DNA of 32,099 nt from Streptomyces coryli. GTDB taxonomy: Bacteria; Actinomycetota; Actinomycetes; Streptomycetales; Streptomycetaceae. Both the position numbers and the translations under genes were made by a program. This document shows, piece after piece, positions 1 to 8,408 of the stretch. Positions within the stretch are counted from its first letter, which is position 1. Each line of letters starts with the position of its first letter. The notes beneath the pieces are model-generated. The model saw nothing but the letters and a program-made list of their open reading frames with translations, was not told the origin of the DNA and did no database searches. The DNA lies in the NCBI RefSeq assembly GCF_011044975.1, contig NZ_JAAKZV010000077.1, positions 1 through 32,099 on the forward strand, written 5' to 3'.

Positions 1-4
1 CCGC

Positions 5-691
5 ATGACCGCCGCCCGCCCCGAAGGCCTCACGCTCCCCGAGGAGTTGCTGCTGCTCGCGCTGGAGCCGTCCCGCGGCACCGCGGTCGGGCCGCGGCAG
101 CCGCTGCGTTACGGGCTGGCCGCCGCGGCGCTCGCGGAGCTGGAGCTGGCGGGGCGGGTCGCGGAGCACCACGGCCGGCTCACCGGCAGCCGGGCCGCGG
201 TGGTGAACTCCCAGCCGCTCGGCAACCAGTTGCTGGACGCCGCGCTCTCCACCCTCTCCCCCGAGGGCACCCCGGCCCAGCGCTGGGTGCGGCAGGCGGG
301 CGTGGACATGGAGGACATGTGCTGGACGCTGCTGCGGCGGCGCGGCGCCGTCCGGATCGAGGCCCGCCGCGCCCTCGGCATCATCCCGGTCACCCGCCAC
401 TCTGCGGGCTCGACCGACCTGGCCACCCCGGCCCGCGCCCGCCTCCGCACCGGCCTCCGCGACGGCCTCTCCGACCCCCGCGACATCGCCCTCGCCGCCC
501 TCGTCTCGGCCACCGGCCTCGACGCCTGGCTGTGCGCGGGCGGCCCACTGAGCCGCGAACGCCGCGACCTGGGCCGCCTGGCCCGCGAGACCTGGTACGC
601 GGACACGGTCATCCGCGCCGTCAAACAGAGCAAACGATCCCCCCTCAGCCCTGGTTGGACCACCAGCCCGACCTCAAGCGACGGCGACTGA
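5..691 (+). CDS. GPP34 (GOLPH3/VPS74-like) family protein
   Basis: The 228-residue product opens with the segment LTLPEELLLLALEP, the hallmark start of the bacterial GPP34 family. It is followed by an Ala/Leu-rich helical body with the family pattern of a small winged-helix-like unit (about residues 35-60) and a C-terminal bundle. Eukaryotic members bind phosphatidylinositol-4-phosphate at the Golgi. The role of the many actinobacterial copies is not established, so no function is assigned. No signal peptide or membrane segment is seen, so the protein should be cytosolic or peripherally membrane-bound. The ATG lies at the window edge, so its ribosome site cannot be seen and an upstream start cannot be fully excluded, though the family motif sits at the usual distance. 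The last 20 or so residues are Ser/Thr/Pro-rich and probably disordered. It converges on the secreted-protein gene 12 bp away. Confidence 0.85.
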   Translation: MTAARPEGLTLPEELLLLALEPSRGTAVGPRQPLRYGLAAAALAELELAGRVAEHHGRLTGSRAAVVNSQPLGNQLLDAALSTLSPEGTPAQRWVRQAGVDMEDMCWTLLRRRGAVRIEARRALGIIPVTRHSAGSTDLATPARARLRTGLRDGLSDPRDIALAALVSATGLDAWLCAGGPLSRERRDLGRLARETWYADTVIRAVKQSKRSPLSPGWTTSPTSSDGD

Positions 692-703
692 CCGACGACA
701 GCC

Positions 704-1159
704 TCAGGCCGTGACCCGCAGAATCCCCGGCGCCCAGTCCAGGCCTTCGGCCTTGAGCCGGACCGTTACCTTGTAGCCCTCGGGGATGTTGCCGCTGCCG
801 TCGGGGGTGCCGAGCTTGTAGTGGCGGTCGGGCGAGACCTTGAAGCGGTCCACGTCGAGCTGCTCGCCGGTCCTGGGGTGGTAGACGATGACCACGGCTT
901 GCGCCTCGCGGCCGTCGGTCACGAAGTCCCAGAGGTGGAAGTCCTCCCCCTTGGCCCAGAACTGGGCCGAGTAGTAGGTGTTCTCGTAGTTATCGGGCTC
1001 GTGCAGGTCGATGCTTCCGCTGCTGCCGCCGTCATCGCCGTCGTCGGTGTACCGGTCGACGGTGGTCTCGTAACTGGCGGCCTGGGCCGGAGTCCCCGTG
1101 CCCGCCGCGAGTGCCAGACCGGCCGCGGCGACGATGAGCAAGCGCGGTGCTGAGCGCAT
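704..1159 (-). CDS. Small secreted protein of unknown function
   Basis: This 151-residue protein has a clear Sec signal peptide: a positive N-terminus (MRSAPR), a hydrophobic core at about residues 7-22, and a likely AQA cleavage site near residue 27. The mature part is about 124 residues and has no cysteine. It is acidic near its start (DDGDDGG) and then has alternating aromatic and charged residues (YYSAQFWAKGEDFHLWDF), suggesting a small beta-rich extracellular domain. I do not recognise the family. The ATG is preceded by AGGGA at a good distance. The gene is divergent from the lipoprotein gene (136 bp between them) and convergent with the GPP34 gene. Confidence 0.8.
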   Translation of the reverse strand: MRSAPRLLIVAAAGLALAAGTGTPAQAASYETTVDRYTDDGDDGGSSGSIDLHEPDNYENTYYSAQFWAKGEDFHLWDFVTDGREAQAVVIVYHPRTGEQLDVDRFKVSPDRHYKLGTPDGSGNIPEGYKVTVRLKAEGLDWAPGILRVTA

Positions 1160-1254
1160 GAGTTGGTCCCTTCCCCCGAAGTCGTTTTCCCAGCCTGCCG
1201 CCCCGTCCGCGGCCCCGGCTACGTCCTTCGGCCTCGGGCGAAGGTGGCTGCTGC

Positions 1255-1260
1255 TAGGGT
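1255..1260 (+). promoter_or_regulatory. Candidate -10 element for the lipoprotein gene
   Basis: TAGGGT fits the Streptomyces vegetative -10 pattern (TAGRNT) and lies 36 bp before the GTG at 1296. No convincing -35 hexamer is found 17-18 bp upstream. It is a weak call made on motif and position only. Confidence 0.3.
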
Positions 1261-1295
1261 CGCCAGCCCAAGCAACCTACTGAGGGGGAAAGTAC

Positions 1296-1784
1296 GTGCG
1301 TACGTCAGCACGGTTTGCCGGGGTCGCGGCGGCCGCGGTCGCGGCATTGCTGGTGAGTGGCTGCAGCAGTGGCAGCGACGACGGCGGGGACAAGGGGAGC
1401 GAGACTCCCAAGGCCGACCAGACCAAGGCGCCCGACGGCGGCGGGGACGCCAAGGTCGGCGCGGACCAGCTGGAGGGCGGCTGGAGCACCGACGCCACGC
1501 ACGCCGACGAGGGCCTGCGGATCCTCGCGGTGAGCAAGGGATCGGCGATGCTCACCGGGAAGTCCACCTGCACCGGCAAGGCCACCGACGCCGGCCTCGC
1601 CCTGAAGTGCAACGACGGCAACACGGACTTCGCCACCGGCCAGGTCCAGTCCCTCGAGGGCAAGAAGCTGGTGATCAAGTGGGCCTCCGGCAAGGAGGAC
1701 ACCTTCACCAAGACCCCGAACGACATCCCCACGGACCTCGGCGACCTCCCGGAGAACCCGGAGGACCTGCCCACCCCGGAGTAG
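1296..1784 (+). CDS. Putative lipoprotein
   Basis: This is a 162-residue exported lipoprotein. The N-terminus has two arginines, a hydrophobic stretch (residues 8-20) and the lipobox LVSGC with the lipidated cysteine at residue 23. A Gly/Ser/Asp-rich linker (residues 24-60) follows, then a small domain (about 62-145) containing two cysteines (in KSTCTG and LKCND) that could form a disulfide. The end is Pro/Glu/Asp-rich (ENPEDLPTPE). The domain pattern of a GxW motif (EGGWSTD) followed by beta strands resembles small secreted beta-barrel domains, but I cannot name a family. The start is GTG at 1296 with a GAGGGGG ribosome site 7 bp upstream. Its stop codon lies inside a hairpin shared with the convergent LysR gene. 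Confidence 0.85.
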   Translation: MRTSARFAGVAAAAVAALLVSGCSSGSDDGGDKGSETPKADQTKAPDGGGDAKVGADQLEGGWSTDATHADEGLRILAVSKGSAMLTGKSTCTGKATDAGLALKCNDGNTDFATGQVQSLEGKKLVIKWASGKEDTFTKTPNDIPTDLGDLPENPEDLPTPE

Positions 1785-1812
1785 CCGCCCGACGCTACTC
1801 CAGTACGGGGTG
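1772..1812. terminator. Bidirectional terminator spanning two stop codons
   Basis: The arms GGAGTAGC (1778-1785) and GCTACTCC (1794-1801) are perfectly complementary across an 8-nt loop. An outer pair, CACCCC (1772-1777) and GGGGTG (1807-1812), extends the stem across a 5-nt bulge on one side. The stem contains the TAG stop of the lipoprotein gene and the stop of the convergent LysR gene. There is no T tract, which is common for Streptomyces terminators. Confidence 0.55.
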
Positions 1813-2754
1813 CGCCTCCCGGTGCGCGTCCCACCAGGCGCGGTGGTGCGGGTTGTTGTCGACACCTTCGAGATACGCCCGCGCCGCCGCCCCGTACAAC
1901 TGCCGCGCCACCTGCGCGGACACCGCCGAGCGCCGCCACGCCAGCTTGATCCGCCCGGTGACCGGGTCGCCGGCGAGCGGCCGGATCACGGTGCCGGGCG
2001 CGGGCGGCGCCGTCGGCTGGGTGAGGGCGACCGCCCGGCCGGCGGCGACCACGCCGAGGTAAAGGGTGCGGTCGCCGATGCGGTAGCGCAGTGACGGCGT
2101 GAAGCCCGCCCGCTCGCACGCCTCGGCGAAGGCCTCGCGGCCGCCGTCGTCGTCCTCGACCATCGTCATCCACTGCTCGCCGGCCAGCTCCGCCAGCTCC
2201 ACGGCGGCCCGCCCGGCGAGCCGGTGGTCCGCCGCCATCCGTACGCAGAACGGCTCGCGGGCGACGAGCGTACGGGCCGCCGTGCCCGCGGGGAGCGGCG
2301 CCTCGTAGCCGTTCACCTCGCCGTAGACGATCGCGTCGTACTGGCCCGCGCCCAGCATCCGGGTCAGCGCCGTGACCGAATCCTCCAGGTCCACCGCGAA
2401 CTCCCGCCCCTCCAGGGCGAGATCGAGCTGGTCGAAGAGGTGGTCGAGCAGCACCAGGAAGATGCTGCCGAGCCGCAGCGGCCGGTCCGGCTCGGCCGCC
2501 CGCGCCCCCGCGGCGAGCGCGTCCATCTCCCCCAGCACCCGGCGCGCCTTGTCGAGCACGAACTGGCCCAGCGGCGTCGGTTCCACGCCGCGCCGGCCGC
2601 GGACGAACAGCTCGCCGCCCGCGACCCGTTCGATGCGGCGCAGCTGCGCGGACAGCGCGGGCTGCGAGACGCCCAGCAGCGCCGCGGCGCGCATCAGACT
2701 GCCCGCCTCCGCGATCCGGCAGACCGCGTGCAGGTGCCTCAGCTCAAGCTGCAT
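1795..2754 (-). CDS. LysR-family transcriptional regulator
   Basis: The 319-residue protein begins MQLELRHLHAVCRIAEAGS, a typical LysR winged helix-turn-helix start. The recognition region ALLGVSQPALSAQLRRIE is at about residues 25-42. A periplasmic-binding-protein-like effector domain (about 90-300) follows. I chose the ATG at 2754 because it aligns with the normal LysR N-terminus and leaves the inverted repeat at 2783-2810 in the intergenic region; an in-frame ATG at 2790 would put the start codon inside that repeat. The gene is divergent from the M4 metalloprotease, the arrangement known for LysR regulators that activate neighbouring Streptomyces neutral protease genes (for example the snpR/snpA type). 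The likely role is control of that protease and of itself; the effector is unknown. Confidence 0.9.
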   Translation of the reverse strand: MQLELRHLHAVCRIAEAGSLMRAAALLGVSQPALSAQLRRIERVAGGELFVRGRRGVEPTPLGQFVLDKARRVLGEMDALAAGARAAEPDRPLRLGSIFLVLLDHLFDQLDLALEGREFAVDLEDSVTALTRMLGAGQYDAIVYGEVNGYEAPLPAGTAARTLVAREPFCVRMAADHRLAGRAAVELAELAGEQWMTMVEDDDGGREAFAEACERAGFTPSLRYRIGDRTLYLGVVAAGRAVALTQPTAPPAPGTVIRPLAGDPVTGRIKLAWRRSAVSAQVARQLYGAAARAYLEGVDNNPHHRAWWDAHREAHPVLE

Positions 2755-2782
2755 AGCCGCAGGGTACGAACCCGCCTCGATG

Positions 2783-2810
2783 GTCGCCATAACTCGCGCC
2801 TTATGGCCAC
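2783..2810. promoter_or_regulatory. Candidate LysR operator (inverted repeat)
   Basis: GCCATAA (2786-2792) and TTATGGC (2801-2807) form a perfect 7-bp inverted repeat around 8 bp. With one mismatch per side the arms extend to 2783-2792 and 2801-2810. It lies between the LysR start (2754) and the protease start (2901). It has the dyad shape expected of a LysR box and is AT-richer than its surroundings. Confidence 0.5.
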
Positions 2811-2900
2811 TGAGATGTCCGAAAGCGTCATGTCCACATCCATACTCCGATGCGCACCTGCCCGACTTCCCCACCCGGAACATCGCGATCGGAGCAGACG

Positions 2901-5093
2901 GTGAAACCCAACAGATTCATGGCGAGCCTGGCTGCCTGCACCCTGGCAGCCGGCCTCGCCGGCGCGCTCGGCACCGCCACCGCGGCCGCCGAGGAGCCAC
3001 CACCCGAGCCGCCGTCCGGCAAGGCCGCCGCCGTGGCGGCCTCCGACCGGGCCGCCTTCAGCGGACTCGACGGGCTGCGCCACGGCCCCGACGAGGACCT
3101 CGTCCGCACCTCGGTGCAGCCCTGGGCCAATGGCCTGTACTTCAGCTCGTACGAAACGACCTACCGCGGCCTGGACGTCGACGGCGCCGACGCGGTCGTG
3201 GTCGCGGACGGCAAGGGCCGGGTCCGCGACGTCGCCGCGGCGAAGGCCCCGCTCATCACGGTCGGCACGAAGGCGAAGGTCGCGAAGGCGGCCGCCGAAG
3301 CCACCGCCCGCAAGCAGCTGGCCAAGGTGGAGAAGGCCACCGCGCCCGAGCTGACCGTCCTGATCGACGAGGGCAAGAAGGCCCTGCTCACCTGGCGTAC
3401 GACCGTCACCGGCAGCACCGCCGCCGGCAAGCCCAGCGTCTTACGGACCTACGTGGACGCCGCGTCCGGCAAGGTCGCCGAGGCCCGCGAGCAGGTCCGG
3501 GACGCGACCGGACACGGCTATCACAACGGCGACGTCACCATCGACACCAGCGGCTCGGGCACCTCGCACCGGATGGTCGACCCGACCAGGTCAGGGCTGC
3601 AGTGCGGCGGCCAGAATGGTACGGCCTACACCGGCACGGACGCGGTGTGGGGCAACGGGGGCGGCACCAATCTGGAGACCGCGTGCGTGGACGTGATGTA
3701 CGCGGCGCAGCGCGAGTTCGACATGCTGAAGGAGTGGCTGGGGCGCAACGGCCAGGACGGGCAGGGCGGCATGGTCCCGGCCCGGGTCGGCCTGAACCAG
3801 GTCAACGCCTTCTACGACGGCACCAAGACCAACTACGGCCACAACCAGGCGAACACGGAGCAGGCCACACCGATCGACGTGGTGGCGCACGAGTACGGCC
3901 ACAACATCTTCGACCGCACCCCGGGCAGCGCGGGCTCCTCCAATGAGAACGGCGGCCTGAACGAGTCCACCGGCGACATCTTCGGCGCCCTGACCGAGGC
4001 GTACGCCAACAACGCCAACGACGCCCCCGACTATCTCGTCGGCGAAATGGTCGACCTGGTCGGCCAGGGCCCCATCCGCAACATGTACAACCCCGGGGCA
4101 CTCGGCGACCCCAACTGCTACCCGCAGCTGAGCTCCGGCACCGAGGTGCACGCGGCGGCAGGACCGCAGAACCACTGGTTCTATCTGCTGGCCGAGGGCT
4201 CGAGCCCCGGCGGCGGCAAGCCCAACAGCCCGATCTGCAGCGGCGGTCCGTCGTCCGTGACGGGCATCGGCATCCAGAAGGCCGGCAAGATCTTCATGGG
4301 CGCGCTGATGATGAAGACCTCGTCCTGGAACCACGCGGCCGCCCGCAAGGCCACCCTGTCGGTCGCCAAGAACACGTACGGCGCCACCGAGTGCAACGCG
4401 GTCAAGGCGGCCTGGAACGCCATCGCCATGCCGGCCCAGTCCGGCGAGACCGACTGCGGCGGCACCGCTACGGACGACTTCTCGATGTCGCTGAACCCGA
4501 CGTCGGGCAGCGTCCAGCCGGGCTCCTCGGCGACGTCGACGGTCGGCACGACCACGACGCAGGGTGCCGCGCAGACGGTGGCGCTGTCCGCGACCGGCCA
4601 GCCGAGCGGCGTGACGGTGTCGTTCGCGCCGGCGTCGGTGACGTCCGGGGCCTCGTCCACCATGACGGTGGCGGTCGCCGCGGGTGCGGCCAACGGCTCG
4701 TATCCGATCACGGTGAAGGGGACCGGGAAGACCTCGCACTCGGTCACGTACACCCTGACGGTCGGCAGCGGCGGCCCGTCCGGCTGCAGCAGCTCCGAGG
4801 CCACGTACCAAGGGACGCTCGCGGACGGCCAGTCCGAGGTGCAGCCCGACGGCTCGTACTACTACTCGGGCAGCTCAGGACAGCACATCGGCTGCCTGCG
4901 CGGTCCTTCCGGCACCGACTTCGACCTGTATCTGCAGAAGTGGAGCGGGTCCGGCTGGGCGACCGTGCGCGAGTCGACGAGCGCTGACGAGAACGAGGAC
5001 ATCACCTACAGCGGCACCGCGGGCTACTACCGCTACGTGGTGGACGCCTACTCCGGCTCCGGCGCCTACACGCTGGGCCTGACCAACCCGTAA
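2901..5093 (+). CDS. Secreted M4-family (thermolysin-like) metalloprotease
   Basis: This 730-residue preproprotein is an extracellular zinc endopeptidase. A signal peptide (about residues 1-30) is followed by an FTP/PepSY-type propeptide (about 50-195). The catalytic domain carries the zinc site HEYGH (330-334), the third ligand Glu355 in NESTGD, and a probable transition-state His417 in EVHAAAG. After the catalytic domain come an Ig-like beta domain (about 530-630) and a C-terminal PPC-like domain (about 635-730), both commonly found on secreted proteases and often removed on maturation. The helix between the zinc motif and Glu355 is one residue longer than in thermolysin. The start is GTG at 2901 with GGAG 6 bp upstream; an earlier in-frame ATG at 2850 would add a non-signal-like leader. 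It is divergent from a LysR gene that probably regulates it. Confidence 0.93.
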   Translation: MKPNRFMASLAACTLAAGLAGALGTATAAAEEPPPEPPSGKAAAVAASDRAAFSGLDGLRHGPDEDLVRTSVQPWANGLYFSSYETTYRGLDVDGADAVVVADGKGRVRDVAAAKAPLITVGTKAKVAKAAAEATARKQLAKVEKATAPELTVLIDEGKKALLTWRTTVTGSTAAGKPSVLRTYVDAASGKVAEAREQVRDATGHGYHNGDVTIDTSGSGTSHRMVDPTRSGLQCGGQNGTAYTGTDAVWGNGGGTNLETACVDVMYAAQREFDMLKEWLGRNGQDGQGGMVPARVGLNQVNAFYDGTKTNYGHNQANTEQATPIDVVAHEYGHNIFDRTPGSAGSSNENGGLNESTGDIFGALTEAYANNANDAPDYLVGEMVDLVGQGPIRNMYNPGALGDPNCYPQLSSGTEVHAAAGPQNHWFYLLAEGSSPGGGKPNSPICSGGPSSVTGIGIQKAGKIFMGALMMKTSSWNHAAARKATLSVAKNTYGATECNAVKAAWNAIAMPAQSGETDCGGTATDDFSMSLNPTSGSVQPGSSATSTVGTTTTQGAAQTVALSATGQPSGVTVSFAPASVTSGASSTMTVAVAAGAANGSYPITVKGTGKTSHSVTYTLTVGSGGPSGCSSSEATYQGTLADGQSEVQPDGSYYYSGSSGQHIGCLRGPSGTDFDLYLQKWSGSGWATVRESTSADENEDITYSGTAGYYRYVVDAYSGSGAYTLGLTNP

Positions 5094-5106
5094 CAGGGAC
5101 AAGCAG

Positions 5107-5139
5107 ACGCCCCCGCGCTGCCGGGCAGCGCGGGGGCGT
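5107..5139. terminator. Strong bidirectional terminator
   Basis: A perfect 15-bp GC-rich stem (5107-5121 with 5125-5139) closes a 3-nt loop. It sits between the convergent ends of the M4 protease gene (5093) and nuoN (5157), so it can end transcription from both sides. Confidence 0.85.
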
Positions 5140-5156
5140 CGTTACGTACAGCGGCG

Positions 5157-6809
5157 TCAGCGGACGAACACGCCCGCGTCGCCCGCCAGATCCAGGAAGT
5201 ACTGCGGCGCCAGACCCAGCACCAGCGTCACCGCCACGCCCACCGCGATCGCCGTCGACGTCAGCACGCTCGGGATGACCACCGACGGGCCCTCCGGCTT
5301 CGGCTCGCTGAAGAACATCAGGACGATCACGCGGACGTAGAAGAACGCCGCGATGGCGGACGAGATCACGCCGATGACGACCAGCGGCGTCGCCCCGCCT
5401 TCGGCCGCCGCCTTGAAGACGGCGAACTTCCCGGCGAAGCCGGAGGTCAGCGGGATGCCCGCGAAGGCCAGCAGGAAGACCGCGAAGACCGCGGCCACCA
5501 GCGGCGAACGCCGCCCCAGCCCCGCCCACTTGGACAGGTGCGTGGCCTCGCCGCCCGCGTCCCGGACGAGCGTGACCACCGCGAAGGCGCCCAGCGTGAC
5601 GAACGAGTACGCCGCCAGGTAGAAGAGCACCGACGAGATGCCGTCCGGCGTCGCCGCCGTCACACCCGCGAGGATGAAGCCCGCGTGCGCGACGGAAGAG
5701 TAGGCGAGCAGCCGCTTCACGTCCGTCTGGGTCACGGCCAGGATCGCGCCGATCACCATCGTGGCGATGGCCACGCCCCACATCACCGGGCGCCAGTCCC
5801 AGCGCAGGCCGGGCAGCACCACGTACAGCAGCCGCAGCAGCGCGCCGAAGGCGGCCACCTTGGTGGCAGCAGCCATGAAGCCGGTCACCGGGGTCGGAGC
5901 GCCCTGGTAGACATCCGGGGTCCACTGGTGGAACGGGACCGCGCCGACCTTGAACAGCAGGCCCATCAGCAGCATGGCGCCGCCGATCAGCAGCAGCGCG
6001 TCATTGCCCATGGTCTGGGCGAGCGCCGGGTCCGACGCCTGCCGGGTGCCCTCGACGACCTCCGCGATCCCCGCGTACGAGACGGTGCCCGCGTAGCCGT
6101 AGAGCAGCGCGACGCCGAAGAGGAAGAAGGCCGAGGAGAAGGCTCCCAGGAGGAAGTACTTCACGGCCGCTTCCTGCGACATCAGCCGCTTGCGGCGGGC
6201 CAGGGCGCAGAGCACGTAGAGCGGGAGGGAGAAGACCTCGAGCGCGATGAAGAGGGTCAGCAGGTCGTTCGCCGCCGGGAAGATCAGCATGCCGCCGACG
6301 GCGAACGCCAGCAGCGGGAAGACCTCCGTGGTGGTGAACCCGGCCTTGACCGCGGCCTGTTCGGCCGGCCCGCCGGGGACCGCCGAGCCCTGCGCGGCGA
6401 AGGAGTCGACGTGCTTGCCGTGCTCCTGCGGGTCGAGCCGGCGCTCGGCGAAGGTGAAGACCGCCACCAGCGCGACCAGCAGGATCGTGCCCTGCAGGAA
6501 GAGCGCGGGGCCGTCGACCGCGATGGCGCCCATCGCGGCGATCTGCGCCTCCTCCTTCGCGTGCCCGCCGGCCGCCAGGGCGATCACCGCGGCGAAGGCG
6601 GCGGCGAAGCCGAGCAGCGCGATGCCGATCTGCACGGCATAGCGGGACTTGCGCGGCACGAACGCCTCGGCCAGCACGCCGATGATGGCCGCGCCGAGCA
6701 CGATCAGCGTCGGGGAGAGCTGGGCGTACTCGATGTGCGGGGAGTCGATCTTCCCCGCCGGTTCGGCCGCCATTGTCCACAGGCTGTGGACAGTGTTCAT
6801 GGTGCTCAC
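5157..6809 (-). CDS. nuoN: NADH-quinone oxidoreductase subunit N
   Basis: The 550-residue polytopic protein is one of three antiporter-like proton-pumping subunits in the membrane arm of complex I. The expected charged residues of the pumping channel are present: Glu191 (ALEVFSLPLY), Lys217 (AVKYFLLGAFSSAF), Lys287 (LLFKVGAVPFHQWTPDVY) and Lys317. A hydrophilic loop of about 40 residues (120-160) makes it longer than the E. coli protein (485). It is the last gene of the operon. The GTG start overlaps the nuoM stop by 4 bp and has GGAGG 6 bp upstream; an ATG three codons later is the alternative start. A strong terminator follows. Confidence 0.97.
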   Translation of the reverse strand: MSTMNTVHSLWTMAAEPAGKIDSPHIEYAQLSPTLIVLGAAIIGVLAEAFVPRKSRYAVQIGIALLGFAAAFAAVIALAAGGHAKEEAQIAAMGAIAVDGPALFLQGTILLVALVAVFTFAERRLDPQEHGKHVDSFAAQGSAVPGGPAEQAAVKAGFTTTEVFPLLAFAVGGMLIFPAANDLLTLFIALEVFSLPLYVLCALARRKRLMSQEAAVKYFLLGAFSSAFFLFGVALLYGYAGTVSYAGIAEVVEGTRQASDPALAQTMGNDALLLIGGAMLLMGLLFKVGAVPFHQWTPDVYQGAPTPVTGFMAAATKVAAFGALLRLLYVVLPGLRWDWRPVMWGVAIATMVIGAILAVTQTDVKRLLAYSSVAHAGFILAGVTAATPDGISSVLFYLAAYSFVTLGAFAVVTLVRDAGGEATHLSKWAGLGRRSPLVAAVFAVFLLAFAGIPLTSGFAGKFAVFKAAAEGGATPLVVIGVISSAIAAFFYVRVIVLMFFSEPKPEGPSVVIPSVLTSTAIAVGVAVTLVLGLAPQYFLDLAGDAGVFVR

Positions 6810-8407
6810 TTGTCGCCTCCGCGTGCGTCGTGCTCGGGCTTCGGGTCCTTCTCGCCCACGTCGGAGAGCGTGTGGCCGACCGCCGGGTTGACGATGTCCG
6901 TGAGCGGCTTCGGGTAGACCCCGAGGCCGATCAGCAGGGCGATGAGCGGAGCCACCACCAGGACCTCGCGCACCCGCAGGTCGGGCAGCTTCTCCAGGCC
7001 CGACTTCACCGGCCCGGTCATCGTCCGCTGGTAGAGGACGAGGACGTACACGGCGGCGAGGACGATGCCGACGGTGGCGATGATGCCGATCACCGGATAG
7101 CGGGCGAACGTGCCGACCAGGACCAGGAATTCACTGACGAACGGCGCCAGACCCGGCAGCGAGAGCGTCGCCAGACCGCCGATGAGGAAGGTGCCCGCCA
7201 GCACCGGCGCGACCTTCTGCACCCCGCCGTAATCCGCGATCAGCCGCGAGCCGCGGCGGGAGATCAGGAAGCCGATCACCAGCATCAGCGCGGCGGTGGA
7301 GATGCCGTGGTTGACCATGTAGAGCGTCGCGCCCGACTGGCCCTGCGACGTCATCGCGAAGATGCCCATCACGATGAAGCCGAAGTGCGAGATCGACGCG
7401 AAGGCGATCAGCCGCTTGATGTCCCGCTGGCCGACGGCGAGCAGCGCCCCGTAGACGATGCTGATCAGCGCCAGCACCAGGATGACGGGCGTCGCCCACT
7501 GGCTCGCCTCCGGGAAGAGGCCGAGGCAGAAGCGGAGCATCGCGAAGGTGCCGACCTTGTCGACCACGGCGGTGATGAGCACCGCGATCGGGGCCGTCGA
7601 CTCCCCCATGGCGTTGGGCAGCCAGGTGTGCAGCGGCCACAGCGGGGCCTTCACGGCAAAGGCGAAGAAGAAGCCGAGGAAGAGCCAGCGCTCGGTGGAG
7701 GTGGCGATGTCCAGGTCGCGGTCGGCGCGGGCCTGCAGGATCTCCTGGAGGGAGAAGGTGCCCGAGCCGAGCTGGTCGCTGGTCACCGCGTACAGGCCGA
7801 TGACCGCGGCCAGCATGATGAGGCCGCCGGCGAGGTTGTAGAGCAGGAACTTCACGGCGGCGTACGAGCGCTGCCGGCCGGCCTCTTCCTCGCCGTGCTG
7901 GTGGGCACGGTCCCCGAAGCCGCCGATGAGGAAGTACATCGGGATGAGCATGGCTTCGAAGAAGATGTAGAAGAGGAAGACGTCGGTGGCCAGGAAGCTG
8001 ATCACCACCATCGCCTCGACCAGCAGAATCAGGGCGAAGAAGCCCTGCGTCGGCCGCCACCGGGAGGTCGTCTTCTCGGCGAGCGGGTCGGCGTCGTGCC
8101 AGCCGGCCGCGATGATGAACGGGATCAGCAGCGCCGTCAGCCCGACCAGGGCGACCGCGATGCCGTCGACCCCGAGCTCGTACCGGACCCCGAAGTCCGC
8201 GATCCAGGCGTGCGATTCGGTGAGCTGAAAGCGGGCGCCGTCCGGGTCGAAGCGGATGGCGACAATCGCCGCGAGGACCAGCGTCCCCAGCGAGACCAGC
8301 AGCGCCAGCCACTTGGCGACCGTCCGCTTCTCGGCCGGTACGGCGGCCGTCGCCACCGCGCCGAGGGCGGGCAGCGCGGCGGTGGCCGTCAGGAGTGGGA
8401 AGGACAT
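6806..8407 (-). CDS. nuoM: NADH-quinone oxidoreductase subunit M
   Basis: This 533-residue, roughly 14-helix membrane subunit is the second antiporter-like proton pump of complex I. Diagnostic segments are FYIFFEAMLIPMYFLIG with the conserved Glu151, YAAVKFLLYNLAGG with Lys186, and FAVKAPLWPLHTWLPNAMGES with Lys253. A charged loop (166-181) separates two helices. The start is ATG at 8407, one base after the nuoL stop, so the pair is probably translationally coupled. Its end overlaps nuoN. Confidence 0.97.
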   Translation of the reverse strand: MSFPLLTATAALPALGAVATAAVPAEKRTVAKWLALLVSLGTLVLAAIVAIRFDPDGARFQLTESHAWIADFGVRYELGVDGIAVALVGLTALLIPFIIAAGWHDADPLAEKTTSRWRPTQGFFALILLVEAMVVISFLATDVFLFYIFFEAMLIPMYFLIGGFGDRAHQHGEEEAGRQRSYAAVKFLLYNLAGGLIMLAAVIGLYAVTSDQLGSGTFSLQEILQARADRDLDIATSTERWLFLGFFFAFAVKAPLWPLHTWLPNAMGESTAPIAVLITAVVDKVGTFAMLRFCLGLFPEASQWATPVILVLALISIVYGALLAVGQRDIKRLIAFASISHFGFIVMGIFAMTSQGQSGATLYMVNHGISTAALMLVIGFLISRRGSRLIADYGGVQKVAPVLAGTFLIGGLATLSLPGLAPFVSEFLVLVGTFARYPVIGIIATVGIVLAAVYVLVLYQRTMTGPVKSGLEKLPDLRVREVLVVAPLIALLIGLGVYPKPLTDIVNPAVGHTLSDVGEKDPKPEHDARGGDK

Positions 8408-8408
8408 G

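Noticed and set aside
2755-2790. Upstream ATG start for the LysR gene
   Set aside because: It would put the start codon inside the operator-like dyad and add residues before the typical LysR N-terminus; a weak AAGG upstream keeps it only as an alternative.
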